A stretch of 55,402 nucleotides of DNA, taken from assembly GCA_947475765.1 (NCBI GenBank), contig CANJMM010000008.1, positions 1 through 55,402 on the forward strand. The letters run 5' to 3'. Position 1 is the first letter of the stretch; the number at the start of each line of letters is the position of its first letter. The notes below the pieces were generated by a model that was given only the letters and a program-made list of their open reading frames with translations, was not told the DNA's origin and did not search any database. The translations under genes and the position numbers were made by a program. Below, piece by piece: positions 36,865-46,000 of this stretch. The DNA comes from Legionellales bacterium (GTDB lineage: Bacteria; Pseudomonadota; Gammaproteobacteria; Berkiellales; Berkiellaceae).

Positions 36865-39374
36865 CCACTTTCAAATCTAAATAAAACATCTGTGGCTGTT
36901 CGGCTTTGTGAGTCTGTTTTGGCTTCTAAAATAACATGCTCCCCTAATAAATATTGCATACTGTAAACGCTGATTTTATCAGCCAATCCTAAGCTATATT
37001 GAATATATAACCTATCAGACAGTTTTTTGCCCACATTGACATATTTTTTTTCGAAATCAGATAAGGGATCTGTTGTGTCATCCTCAAAGGGAGAATTGCC
37101 GATATTCCAATCTAGTTTTAAACGATCATAAAAAGATTTTTTCTCTGTTAATCTTTTGGATTTTGGATAAAAAGCATGAGTTAATTGTGAGATGGCTTCT
37201 ATTAAAATATCTCCGTCTGCTCCTGTATTTTTATGTTGGCCGTGTCCTAATATCAAATAGGATATAATTTCGCGATCAGGCAAAGAAGGATTGGAGTATA
37301 ACTTGGTTTGTAATTTAGACAACCGACCTATGAGTTGCATGCCTACAATAATATCTTCTCTTACAGAAGCATTATTTTTTATTCTCATATTAGGTTTAAT
37401 GATTCTTTGAGCGTGTATATCTATTTTAGGGTCCAATATTGGATCAGATTGAAATAAAAGTTGCCCATGAGATAAAGAAAAATAATGGCCATAGGCACCA
37501 TATCGGCCTTTAATTAAATTAATTTTCCCTGTTGCTTTAGTGGTATTGTCTTGACGTGTTTCAACCATCACTCGGCCAGTGGCTTGCGTAGAAAGTCCAT
37601 AGCCTTCAAAAAAAACACGATCGCCTAAAATAATATCTAAGTTGGTTTTTAATTTTTTCCAAGATTGAGGAGTAGGTGAGTCGGAAACAGGATGACGTTG
37701 ATTGTTTTTAACAAAAACAATATCTTCTGATAGGGCAAGTGAATCAACCTGATTGGAAATAGGCATAATTTTTGCTTCAGGAACATAAATCTCACCTGAG
37801 AGTAAAGCTTTATTTTTATCAATAGTCAGTAATAAATTAGGCGAGACAGATACGTGATACTCTGGGGTATTACTGATCAGAAGGCGTGAGCCTTTTAAGG
37901 TTAATTTTATTTCAGGGGGGAGAGTAGCCTCTTTTTTAGCATAGCCATCTAGTTCAAATTCTCCTAAACCCATTTTACCCCTTGCTTTTATAATAATATT
38001 ATTACTGCCAATATGATAAAATCCAAGCTGCTCAATTAAAATCTGCGTGTTAAGCTTAGGTAATGGGGCGCTTAGTTGAGTTAAGATAAGTGAGCCATTT
38101 ATTTTAGGCTCGATTATATTTCCTGCTAAAATAAAATTAAGTTGTCCTTTCCCTCTTTTTAATGATGACAAATCTAATTCGGCTGAACTTGATATAAATG
38201 AAGTGAGTAGCTTTAAATTTTGAATTTTCCCCATAATCTGCCCATTTAAATCAAAGGGTTTTTTCGTGGATAAATTTCCCTCTAGGGTAAAATGATTGTC
38301 TCCCAAGAGATTAAAAGTTGAACTTAACTCTATTTTTTCTGGAGAGACAACTAATTTTAATTTTGCTGTCTTAGGTTGAAAGTATTTATATCTTGGGTGT
38401 GTATAAACATATTTGTTCATCTGGCCTTGCCAAGTGGCCGTTGTCTCCGTATGGTTAATTTTTCCCTGTAACTCTGCCAGAAATTTATTTTTACCCTGAT
38501 CAAACCCAATGCTTAATTTATGGCTATTAGCATTGCCATTAATTATGGCATTAAAATTTTTTGCAGTAAAAGTATTAAAAACGAGTTGACGAGCTTTGAA
38601 GATAAAAGATATCGGGTCTTGTTGATTGTTTACCCATTGGCCGTTAGAGCTTAAATCGCCACTTAGTGTGGAAAAATAGTGATTTAAATTCTTGATATCA
38701 ATAGCCCAATTAATCTGAATATCTTGCCTTAAATCAAGGGTGAAATTAATTTCAGGCATCCTAACAGAGAGATAGGTGAACGGCTTGTTGGCTTTTGAGT
38801 TGAGATTATTTAAAAGCAGTTTCTGGATATCATAGTGTTGTTTCCCAGACACAAAATGTAAGTTCGTGATCATTAAATGCGCAATTGAAAAATCATATCC
38901 TAAATCAGATTCTAAATCATAGGCTTTAAGTTTAGAGATAAAATTTTTGACAGAAAGCGAAAAATCAGCAGCATTAGGAGTAGGGGTAGGCGGAGCAATC
39001 GTGCTAACGACAGAAGGCGTATCGATTATAAAGTCTTCAATTTCTATGGTTTTTGTTAATAGTTTTAAGAAAGAGATTTTTAAATCAACTTGTTTGGCAT
39101 ATAACTTTATTTCAGGACTTTGAAAATGCAGGCCTCTAAAACAGAGTGTGCTACTTGATAGGGTTCCTGAAACCGTATCGTAATTTAGACGGTAGTTTTC
39201 TGGAACGAGATAGGGTAAGAGTATGTTAAGTGCCAGTTGTGTTCCAGTTTGAGTCGTGCTTATTAAGTAACCCGCACCAAAAAGCAAGCTTGATAACATT
39301 ATAATAATAAAACCAAAGACCCATTTAAGTTGAGTTAAACGATGGCCTAATGTTATTAGCGATTTAGCATGCAA
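36861..39374 (-). CDS. tamB: Translocation and assembly module protein TamB
   Basis: TamB is an inner-membrane-anchored, periplasm-spanning AsmA-like protein that works with TamA and moves phospholipids or assembles outer-membrane proteins. The 837-aa product is shorter than the E. coli protein (1,259 aa). It has one N-terminal transmembrane helix (about residues 18-38), long amphipathic beta repeats and a conserved C-terminal domain with SYLILGHG, KSFYDRLKLDWNIGNSP and GKKLSDRLYIQYSLGLAD. The only start in frame near the N-terminus is TTG 39374. It overlaps the end of kdpD by four bases on the opposite strand. Unusually, tamA is not adjacent. Confidence 0.9.
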   Translation of the reverse strand: MHAKSLITLGHRLTQLKWVFGFIIIMLSSLLFGAGYLISTTQTGTQLALNILLPYLVPENYRLNYDTVSGTLSSSTLCFRGLHFQSPEIKLYAKQVDLKISFLKLLTKTIEIEDFIIDTPSVVSTIAPPTPTPNAADFSLSVKNFISKLKAYDLESDLGYDFSIAHLMITNLHFVSGKQHYDIQKLLLNNLNSKANKPFTYLSVRMPEINFTLDLRQDIQINWAIDIKNLNHYFSTLSGDLSSNGQWVNNQQDPISFIFKARQLVFNTFTAKNFNAIINGNANSHKLSIGFDQGKNKFLAELQGKINHTETTATWQGQMNKYVYTHPRYKYFQPKTAKLKLVVSPEKIELSSTFNLLGDNHFTLEGNLSTKKPFDLNGQIMGKIQNLKLLTSFISSSAELDLSSLKRGKGQLNFILAGNIIEPKINGSLILTQLSAPLPKLNTQILIEQLGFYHIGSNNIIIKARGKMGLGEFELDGYAKKEATLPPEIKLTLKGSRLLISNTPEYHVSVSPNLLLTIDKNKALLSGEIYVPEAKIMPISNQVDSLALSEDIVFVKNNQRHPVSDSPTPQSWKKLKTNLDIILGDRVFFEGYGLSTQATGRVMVETRQDNTTKATGKINLIKGRYGAYGHYFSLSHGQLLFQSDPILDPKIDIHAQRIIKPNMRIKNNASVREDIIVGMQLIGRLSKLQTKLYSNPSLPDREIISYLILGHGQHKNTGADGDILIEAISQLTHAFYPKSKRLTEKKSFYDRLKLDWNIGNSPFEDDTTDPLSDFEKKYVNVGKKLSDRLYIQYSLGLADKISVYSMQYLLGEHVILEAKTDSQSRTATDVLFRFESG

Positions 39375-39678
39375 TATAATTTAACCAACTAACTAAAATG
39401 TACTATGTTTTTATAAATAAATATATAAAATTATCTATATATAAAATCATATATAAAATCATATATATAAGACCCATTTTAACAAAGTCCTTCTTGAAAA
39501 CCTAGAAAAAGTAAGCCTCCGAACCAATAAAATTTCAGAATTTTTAATTATCTTTTAATTATCTTTATTTAGTTATTGCCCAATAGTGAATTTCATCGTA
39601 AGCTATTGAAAATTTCAACCGCAACTACGGCGAGTAAACTGAGCTTTACTTGTTATTTTTTGATTTTGGGGGGGATGC
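39375..39678. other. Divergent intergenic region between tamB and the MFS transporter
   Basis: This 304-base gap is very AT-rich and has no gene. It holds two copies of an ATATAAAATCAT motif near 39439-39465 and two copies of TTTTAATTATC near 39542-39563. A hairpin at 39633-39650 is listed separately. It must contain promoters for both divergent genes, but no clear sigma-70 pair stands out. Confidence 0.55.
39633..39660 (+). promoter_or_regulatory. Hairpin with T-rich tail just before the transporter start
   Basis: AGTAAA (39633-39638) pairs with TTTACT (39645-39650) across a CTGAGC loop and is followed by TGTTATTTTT. It sits 19 bases upstream of the TTG start, so in the leader it could act as an attenuator or translational control element, or it could be an operator. 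The stem is only six pairs and AT-rich, hence low confidence. Confidence 0.3.
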
Positions 39679-41055
39679 TTGTTTAAAATCTTTAGACCGT
39701 TACCGTTTATTGAGCCTATAGAAGATCCTGAAAAAATCAAGCAAGATTATCGCTATTGGCGACTTCGTATTTGCTATTCTATATTTCTTGGTTATGCTAT
39801 TTTTTATTTCACCCGTAAAAGCTTTACTTTTGCTATGCCTGCATTAATTGCAGAGCTTGGGTATTCTAAAGCAGACTTAGGGATAGTAGCGTCTGCACTT
39901 TATTTATCCTACGGGGTAAGTAAGTTTGTTAGCGGCGTTATATCTGATAGGTCAAACCCTCGTTATCTTATGTCTATTGGCCTAATTATCACTGGGCTAT
40001 TAAATATTGCTTTTGGGTATACTAACTCAATTTTATCCATGGCTATTTTATGGGGTATGAATGGTTGGTTCCAAGCTTGGGGATGGCCAGCGGCAACTAA
40101 ATTATTAACCAGTTGGTATGCAAAATCTGAAAGAGGATTTTGGTATGGCTTGTGTAGTACCTCCCATAATGCCGGGGGTGCGCTGATCCCACTTATAGTA
40201 GGCTGGGCGGCGGTTTATTTTGGGGGATGGCAGTGGGGCTTGTTTATACCAGGCGCCATTAGTATTGTAATGGGCATGGTATTAATGTATCTGCTCAGAG
40301 ATGTCCCTCAGACTTTAGGGCTACCACCTATAGATGAATATAAAGACCATCTTAATAACCAAACTAAATTAATTAAACCCGTTTCTTATAAGCAACAATT
40401 ATTATCAGTTCGTGAAATTTTATTTAAACAAGTTTTAAACAATAAATTTATCTGGATTTTATCGGTTTCTTATTTCTTTATTTATGTGGTTAGAACAGCC
40501 TTAAATGATTGGATGCCTTTGTTTTTAATGGAAGTACGCGGGTATGAGCAGGTGGCTGCTAATATTGGGGTATTTTGGTTTGAAATTGGTGGCATCGTTG
40601 GTATGTTAGGGGCAGGCTTGGGCTCAGATTACTTTTTTAAGAGTAAAAGAGTGCCGATGATTGTGATTTGTTCTCTTGGCATGATAGCCTCTGCTTGGGC
40701 AATCTATTTTTCACCTTTTAATTCTTTATTTTTAGATTACTTTTATCTCGCCTTAGCAGGGGTATTTGTATTTGGCCCTCAGATGTTAGTGGGGCTTGCC
40801 GCAGCAGAATTGGTAGACAAAGGCGCAGCTGCAGCTTCTAATGGCTTTACAGGCACATTGGCCTATTTTGGTGCTGCTTCAGCAGGTTTTCCACTTGGCT
40901 GGGCTATTGATCACTATAAGTGGGATGGCTTTTTTACTTTTTTAATTATTTGCTCTGTTGTGGTGTTTTTATTGTTGCTGCCTTTATGGCAAGTGGGGAG
41001 AACAGGAGCCATTCGTCGCGCAGAAAACAACAAAATGGCCACCTCTCGAATTTAG
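39679..41055 (+). CDS. MFS transporter of the organophosphate:phosphate antiporter family
   Basis: This 458-aa inner-membrane protein has about 12 hydrophobic segments and resembles GlpT/UhpT/UhpC. FYFTRKSFTFAMPALIAELG, SALYLSYGVSKFVSGVISDRSNPRYLM, WGMNGWFQAWGWPAATKLLTSWY and ERGFWYGLCSTSHNAGGALIP are strongly typical. The family exchanges sugar phosphates or glycerol-3-phosphate for phosphate; some members act as sensors. The exact substrate cannot be told here. It starts with TTG 39679 close after a GGGGGGG run. It lies in opposite orientation between tamB and tamA and ends three bases from the tamA stop. Confidence 0.87.
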   Translation: MFKIFRPLPFIEPIEDPEKIKQDYRYWRLRICYSIFLGYAIFYFTRKSFTFAMPALIAELGYSKADLGIVASALYLSYGVSKFVSGVISDRSNPRYLMSIGLIITGLLNIAFGYTNSILSMAILWGMNGWFQAWGWPAATKLLTSWYAKSERGFWYGLCSTSHNAGGALIPLIVGWAAVYFGGWQWGLFIPGAISIVMGMVLMYLLRDVPQTLGLPPIDEYKDHLNNQTKLIKPVSYKQQLLSVREILFKQVLNNKFIWILSVSYFFIYVVRTALNDWMPLFLMEVRGYEQVAANIGVFWFEIGGIVGMLGAGLGSDYFFKSKRVPMIVICSLGMIASAWAIYFSPFNSLFLDYFYLALAGVFVFGPQMLVGLAAAELVDKGAAAASNGFTGTLAYFGAASAGFPLGWAIDHYKWDGFFTFLIICSVVVFLLLLPLWQVGRTGAIRRAENNKMATSRI

Positions 41056-41058
41056 TGA

Positions 41059-42837
41059 TTATAATTCAGGTCCTATTTGTAAATGTACTCGCCAGTGATG
41101 GTGAGGTTCAGTCAAGGGTTTAGCTAAATCTATTTTAATTGGACCAATGGGAGTCTGAACCCTCAGGCCTCCTCCCATACTGACTTGTACTTTATCATGA
41201 GAATCTTGAAAGGCATTACCAGCATCTGAAAATAAAGCCAAACTTACTGGACCATATATTTTATGTTCCAACTCAAGGCTTCCTATGGCTAAATAACCCC
41301 CTCCAATAGCCCTATTCTGCCCTTTTTTGTCTAAGTTTCCAGGTAAAGATCGGTAAGAAAATCCTCTAAGGCTTTGATCTCCCCCTGCATAAAAACGTTG
41401 TGAAAGAGGTAGGCGATTAATATCTCCTGGCATTGTCATGCCTAATTCAGTTTTTAATATGAGTTTTAGATCGGGTGTTAATTTTTTTAAGTATTTATAA
41501 TCTATTTTAGGTTGAAAAAACGTTGCGTCACTGAGTAGTGCACTTATGGCTGCTTTTAAATTAAAAGCAAATCGGTGGCCGGTATTAGGGGAAAATAAAT
41601 CATCGCTGACTATTTTTATCAATTGAAGAGAGGGCAAAAACAAAGCATCATGCCGTCCCAGCGTGGTATCGTATTGCTCGAACCGCTCTTCTCTATAAGC
41701 AAGCGTTAGAACACGTTGCCATGTGCCCATTTGTCTATTTTGACTGAGACCTAGTTCTTTTACACTAGAATGGGTATTTAAATAGCGCTCATGATGTAGG
41801 CCCGTATGCAGTTTATAATAATCGGTTATGGGGAATTTGCCCGGAATAATATAATCAACATTGGCTTCATGCGAACGATTTTTTTCACCCGAACGTAAGT
41901 TCATCATAAAACGATGCCCCCATTGATTGACATATCGTCGTTCCCAGCCAAGTGTAGCTCTTACACCTGTGTCAGAGCCATAGCCAAGTCCAAGCGTGTA
42001 TTTATTTGGTTTTAAGGGGCTTAAAACGACATCAAGGGGAACTTGTCGATTTTGGATGTTAGGAATAGGTTCTACTTGTGCCGATTTAAAGTAATCACTT
42101 TGTTGCAAGGTCAGCTGAAAAGCTAACACTTTTTCAGGTGAATAAGGCTCCCCTTCATAGAATTTGGCAAAGCGTTTTAAAAAGTCAGGGTGTAAGTTTG
42201 CCCCGGAAAAATTTATTTTACCAATAGTATAGGGGGCGAGTGTATCTAGTATTAAATTGATTCGCGCTTGTTTTTTTTGTAAATCGACTAAAATTTCATG
42301 TGTAACAAAATAAGCATCTAGATATCCATTGTGAATAGCAGAAGTCAGTAAGTTATTTTTACTTTGGGTGTAAGTTTCATGCTTTAAAATACGCCCGGAA
42401 TTTAAAGCAAAGCTTTTTTGTGCTTTTAAAATATTAGGGTTGTTTTTTCCCGGGCCAATAATCTTAATATTGACATTAGACAAAACAATTGGGTCGTTTA
42501 TTGAAATGTCATAATAAATATGCCATTGATTTTTTTCACCGGGTGAAATTTTTGAGGATATTTTTGAATGGTAATACCCTAAGGCATGAAGTGTATTTTG
42601 AATTTGCGTTTTTTCTTTTTCAGTAAACAGCTTTACTTCTGAAAGGCTAAGTGCATTATTTTGTTTTTCAATTTCAGGCGGCGTGATGTTTTTTCGAATA
42701 ACGGCTTCAATTTCTTTAGGAACCCCGCTAATGGAGGTTGTGTTTTCTGCCCATGTTGGGTTTGCTAAAAACAGCTGAAAGGTTGAAAGAAATAAATATA
42801 AAAAACAATGTTTTTTATATTTATTTAGGGTTTTCAA
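41059..42837 (-). CDS. tamA: Translocation and assembly module protein TamA
   Basis: TamA is an outer-membrane BamA-family barrel that pairs with TamB. The product has a signal peptide ending near PTWA-ENTT, about three POTRA domains (residues about 30-280, including ALGYYHSKISSK and IGKINFSGANLHPDFLKRF) and a C-terminal 16-strand barrel. The L6-type motif is GGDQSLRGFSYRSLPG, and the end reads GPIKIDLAKPL, as in the family. Several starts are possible: TTG 42837 has AGGGA nine bases before it and gives a clean signal peptide of 592 aa in total; ATG 42864 is also in frame. Either overlaps the end of the upstream ABC ATPase gene, so the two are coupled. Confidence 0.9.
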   Translation of the reverse strand: MKTLNKYKKHCFLYLFLSTFQLFLANPTWAENTTSISGVPKEIEAVIRKNITPPEIEKQNNALSLSEVKLFTEKEKTQIQNTLHALGYYHSKISSKISPGEKNQWHIYYDISINDPIVLSNVNIKIIGPGKNNPNILKAQKSFALNSGRILKHETYTQSKNNLLTSAIHNGYLDAYFVTHEILVDLQKKQARINLILDTLAPYTIGKINFSGANLHPDFLKRFAKFYEGEPYSPEKVLAFQLTLQQSDYFKSAQVEPIPNIQNRQVPLDVVLSPLKPNKYTLGLGYGSDTGVRATLGWERRYVNQWGHRFMMNLRSGEKNRSHEANVDYIIPGKFPITDYYKLHTGLHHERYLNTHSSVKELGLSQNRQMGTWQRVLTLAYREERFEQYDTTLGRHDALFLPSLQLIKIVSDDLFSPNTGHRFAFNLKAAISALLSDATFFQPKIDYKYLKKLTPDLKLILKTELGMTMPGDINRLPLSQRFYAGGDQSLRGFSYRSLPGNLDKKGQNRAIGGGYLAIGSLELEHKIYGPVSLALFSDAGNAFQDSHDKVQVSMGGGLRVQTPIGPIKIDLAKPLTEPHHHWRVHLQIGPEL

Positions 42838-44194
42838 GGCTAAGCATCCCTGAATCGTAGTCATAGGCAAAAATTTCAGCATAGCGACCCCAGTCGATAA
42901 TGGTTTTAAATACGCGAGCAGCTTCATTTTCAGTTAAGTGTTCTTGTAGTTCAGACAAGAAGTAATCTTCCGACTCTTTATGAAAAGGACGCTCGTCTAA
43001 AATTTTTCGAATATGTTGTGCTACAGGAACATGGGCCATAAATTGGCTGGCAAATAATTGTTTCCGCTCTAAAATATCCGTATCATAAAACTGTTTTCCA
43101 AAAGGCGTCAGCGTAATGTCGCCTTTCGATACGGTGGCTAATTTTAAGATTTCCATGGCTTCTAATAAGGGAAAGAGTTGATCAGTTTCTAACATCAATT
43201 CATCTGCTAACTCAGGCAAGTCAATTGGACCATCTTTGTTTATTTTAACAATAGCATCAATTAGCCCCATGAGTTCATTTACGCCTGCATTAGGTAAGCG
43301 ATATGCGACGCTAATTTTTTGTTGTTCAATTCTAATGTCACCGCGTTTGTAACGTTTTTCAGATTCAGAAGTGGTCATGAGGGTGTAAATTTCATCAACA
43401 AGCGCTCGAATTTGGGGTTGTTGAGGATTTCTAGGTAGTGGTAAATTAACGGTTAATTCAGCACTGATGTGCCCTGGATTAGACCCAAAGATAATAATGC
43501 GATCAGCCATTAGAGCCGCTTCTTCAATACTATGAGTCACAAATAAAATGCCTTTTGTTCGGGTGCGTTTTTCCAGCCATAAGTCGAGTAAATCCGAGCG
43601 TAAATTATCTGCGGTTAAAACATCTAAAGCAGAAAAAGGCTCATCCATTAGTAATAGCTCGGGTTCAACAACAATTGCGCGTGCAAAGCCAACGCGTTGA
43701 CACATACCGCCAGATAATTCTTTAGGATAGGCTGATTCAAAGCCATCTAGTCCAATGGTGTCTATTGCCTTTAAGGCACGTTTTCGGCGTTCTAATTTTG
43801 GGATACCTAATGCTTCTAATCCTAGCTCTACATTTTCTAAAACAGTTAGCCAGGGCATTAAAGCAAAACTTTGAAAAACCATACTGATGCCTTTAACAGG
43901 TTTGTCCACTGTCTTGCCTCGGTATATGACTCGACCAGAAGAAGGGGGCATTAGCCCTGCAATCATTCGCATTAGGGTCGATTTTCCTGAACCAGATTTC
44001 CCTAAAATAGCCACAATTTCATTTTCAAACATGGTAAAATTAACATCGTGAACTACTTTTAACTCTTGACCTTCGGAAGAGCGGAAAGATCGTCCAACAA
44101 GATCCAGTTGAAAAATAATATTTTTGTTAGTATTGTTAGTATTGTTAGTATTGTTAGTATTGTTAGTATTGTTAGTATTGTTTACCGTCGCCAT
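42821..44194 (-). CDS. ABC importer ATPase of the nitrate/sulfonate type with C-terminal AAA-associated domain
   Basis: A 457-aa ATPase with Walker A LGKSGSGKSTLM (G65-S72), signature LSGGMCQRVGFARA, Walker B LLLMDEPFSALDVLT and H-loop FVTHSIEEAALMADR. The C-terminal third (about 300-457) is a helical domain with DLPELADELMLETDQLFPLLEAMEIL, as in the AAA-associated C-terminal extension found in some NitT/TauT systems. Its N-terminus is an odd NNT repeat encoded by six 9-base units. It starts seven bases after the permease stop; the ribosome-binding site AGGT overlaps that stop. No substrate-binding protein is present, so the substrate is unknown. Confidence 0.9.
   Translation of the reverse strand: MATVNNTNNTNNTNNTNNTNNTNKNIIFQLDLVGRSFRSSEGQELKVVHDVNFTMFENEIVAILGKSGSGKSTLMRMIAGLMPPSSGRVIYRGKTVDKPVKGISMVFQSFALMPWLTVLENVELGLEALGIPKLERRKRALKAIDTIGLDGFESAYPKELSGGMCQRVGFARAIVVEPELLLMDEPFSALDVLTADNLRSDLLDLWLEKRTRTKGILFVTHSIEEAALMADRIIIFGSNPGHISAELTVNLPLPRNPQQPQIRALVDEIYTLMTTSESEKRYKRGDIRIEQQKISVAYRLPNAGVNELMGLIDAIVKINKDGPIDLPELADELMLETDQLFPLLEAMEILKLATVSKGDITLTPFGKQFYDTDILERKQLFASQFMAHVPVAQHIRKILDERPFHKESEDYFLSELQEHLTENEAARVFKTIIDWGRYAEIFAYDYDSGMLSLENPK
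44124..44177 (-). repeat. Six perfect 9-bp tandem repeats in the ABC ATPase N-terminus
   Basis: Six exact copies of TTGTTAGTA on the plus strand encode the NNT/NTN tract at residues about 5-23 of the ATPase. The unit is a multiple of three, so slippage would change length without shifting frame. It lies ahead of the nucleotide-binding fold. Confidence 0.95.
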
Positions 44195-44201
44195 GCTTTA
44201 C

Positions 44202-45950
44202 CTAATAATTCATATTGGAGTTGAAACGATTTTCGGCAATCTCATAAAATTTATGCCAAATCAATCGGTTGAATAAAATCACATAAATACACATAATGGC
44301 AATGCCCAGCGTCATTCTGGGAAAATCACCGGCTTGAAAAGCAATGGTAATATAGCCGCCCAACCCAGTTGCTTGAATGGTTTTTCCACCCCAGGTAATG
44401 ACATCAGAAATAATGCTGGCATTCCAACATCCACCAGCAGCGGCCATGGCACCAGTAATATAATAAGGAAAAATAGTCGGTAAAATAATGCGTTTCCACC
44501 AAAGCCATCCACTGACACCATAATTTTTGGCGACGAGCTTTATTTCTTTGGAAAGGCTGCCAGCGCCTGCGATGACATTAAATAAAATATACCATTGTGT
44601 ACCAAGTATCATCAAAGGTGAAGTAAAAATATCTGTATTAAGTTCATATTTAATAATTAACATAAATAAAACAGGATAAAATAAATTAGCAGGGAATGCC
44701 GCAAGTATTTGTAAAATAGGTTGAATAACTCCAGATAATCTTGAGTTAAGACCAATCCATACGCCAATCGGAACCCAAATAAAAGAAGAAATAAGAATTA
44801 AGATGGCAATTTTAATAGCACTAATTAAACCAAAATAAAAAACATGACCAATTTCTAATACAGTAAAGTGAGTGTTTAAAAATTGAAAAATCAAGCCTAT
44901 GGCAATCAGCGTCGTGAGGGCAATTAAAATAAGACTTGTCCATTTGATTAAACATTTTAACCAGGAAGCATGCCCAGAGGGTAAAATGGTAAAGTGGTTT
45001 TTTTTGAGCAAAAAACGAGAGTGTACAAAGCCATCTCGAATTTTGATAAATAATTTTAAAGTATGTTTTTTTATATTGGTTTTTTGTAATAAATTCAAAA
45101 ACCAGCTTGAAGACTCTTGGTTTTCGTCCGGATCAGGTTTGAACTTCTCAGACCAAACAATCAGGGGTCTAAAAATAAGCTGATCATATACAATAATAAC
45201 GAGCAACATGGTGACAATAGCATAGCCAATAGCTCGGTAATCAGACATCAAGGTTGCATAGCTGATATAAGATCCAATGCCAGGTAGGTTAATTTGTTGA
45301 TTCGCAATAGAAAAAGCTTCGGAAGCCACGACAAAAAACCAGCTAGCAGACAGAGACATCATCGTATTCCATAAAAGCGCGGGCATAGCATAAGGCACTT
45401 CTAAACGCCAAAAGCGCTCCCAGGCGCTCAACTGAAAAATCATGGTGGCATCTCTTAATTCTTTTGGTAAAGTTTTTAAGGATTGATAAAAGCTCAGAAT
45501 CATATTCCAAGCTTGAGAACTGAATATTGCAAATATGGCTGCACATTCTGGTCCTAGCATGCTACCGGGGAACAGATAAATAAAACCTAAAACAGAAATA
45601 GATAAAAAGCCCAAAACAGGAATAGATTGCAATATATCGACCAGAGGTAAGAGTATTTTTTCAGCACGTGTACTTTTTGCTGCCCAAGTTCCAATTGTAA
45701 AAGTCACTAAAAAAGAAAAGAATAAGGCGATGGCCATTCTTAATACCGTTTGAATGGCATAACCTGGTAAAGCAAAAGGCGACAGATCAATAGGAATGGT
45801 TTCCCCAAGTTGATAAGGCCCAGCCATTTGGGTGGATGCCCAAACAATAGCAGCCATTATGCCAAACATGAGCAGCAATATCAGTATATCCCAATAGTTT
45901 AGGGCAATAGGGAAATGGCTTTTTAATTGTGAGTAGTATGGCTTAGACAT
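44202..45950 (-). CDS. ABC importer permease, two fused membrane domains
   Basis: This 582-aa inner-membrane protein carries two binding-protein-dependent permease domains in one chain. The EAA-type loops are ELRDATMIFQLSAWERFWRLEVPYAMPAL in the first half and LVAKNYGVSGWLWWKRIILPTIFPYYITG in the second. About 12 hydrophobic segments are visible. Fusion of both halves is typical for one NitT/TauT-like subgroup that pairs with an ATPase bearing an extra C-terminal domain, as here. It is the first gene of the permease-ATPase-tamA group. The transported compound cannot be read from the sequence. Confidence 0.9.
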   Translation of the reverse strand: MSKPYYSQLKSHFPIALNYWDILILLLMFGIMAAIVWASTQMAGPYQLGETIPIDLSPFALPGYAIQTVLRMAIALFFSFLVTFTIGTWAAKSTRAEKILLPLVDILQSIPVLGFLSISVLGFIYLFPGSMLGPECAAIFAIFSSQAWNMILSFYQSLKTLPKELRDATMIFQLSAWERFWRLEVPYAMPALLWNTMMSLSASWFFVVASEAFSIANQQINLPGIGSYISYATLMSDYRAIGYAIVTMLLVIIVYDQLIFRPLIVWSEKFKPDPDENQESSSWFLNLLQKTNIKKHTLKLFIKIRDGFVHSRFLLKKNHFTILPSGHASWLKCLIKWTSLILIALTTLIAIGLIFQFLNTHFTVLEIGHVFYFGLISAIKIAILILISSFIWVPIGVWIGLNSRLSGVIQPILQILAAFPANLFYPVLFMLIIKYELNTDIFTSPLMILGTQWYILFNVIAGAGSLSKEIKLVAKNYGVSGWLWWKRIILPTIFPYYITGAMAAAGGCWNASIISDVITWGGKTIQATGLGGYITIAFQAGDFPRMTLGIAIMCIYVILFNRLIWHKFYEIAENRFNSNMNY

Positions 45951-46000
45951 GGGTATATTATAATCCCATCTCTAAGCTGTGTCATTTTAGCGTTAATTTT

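Noticed and set aside
36800-37000. Frameshift that would restore a full-length KdpD
   Set aside because: The other frames after residue 650 show no kinase motifs, and the opposite strand encodes the conserved TamB C-terminus right up to the overlap.
44124-44177. Phase-variation switch in the ABC ATPase
   Set aside because: The unit is 9 bases, so changes in copy number keep the reading frame; only length variation is expected.
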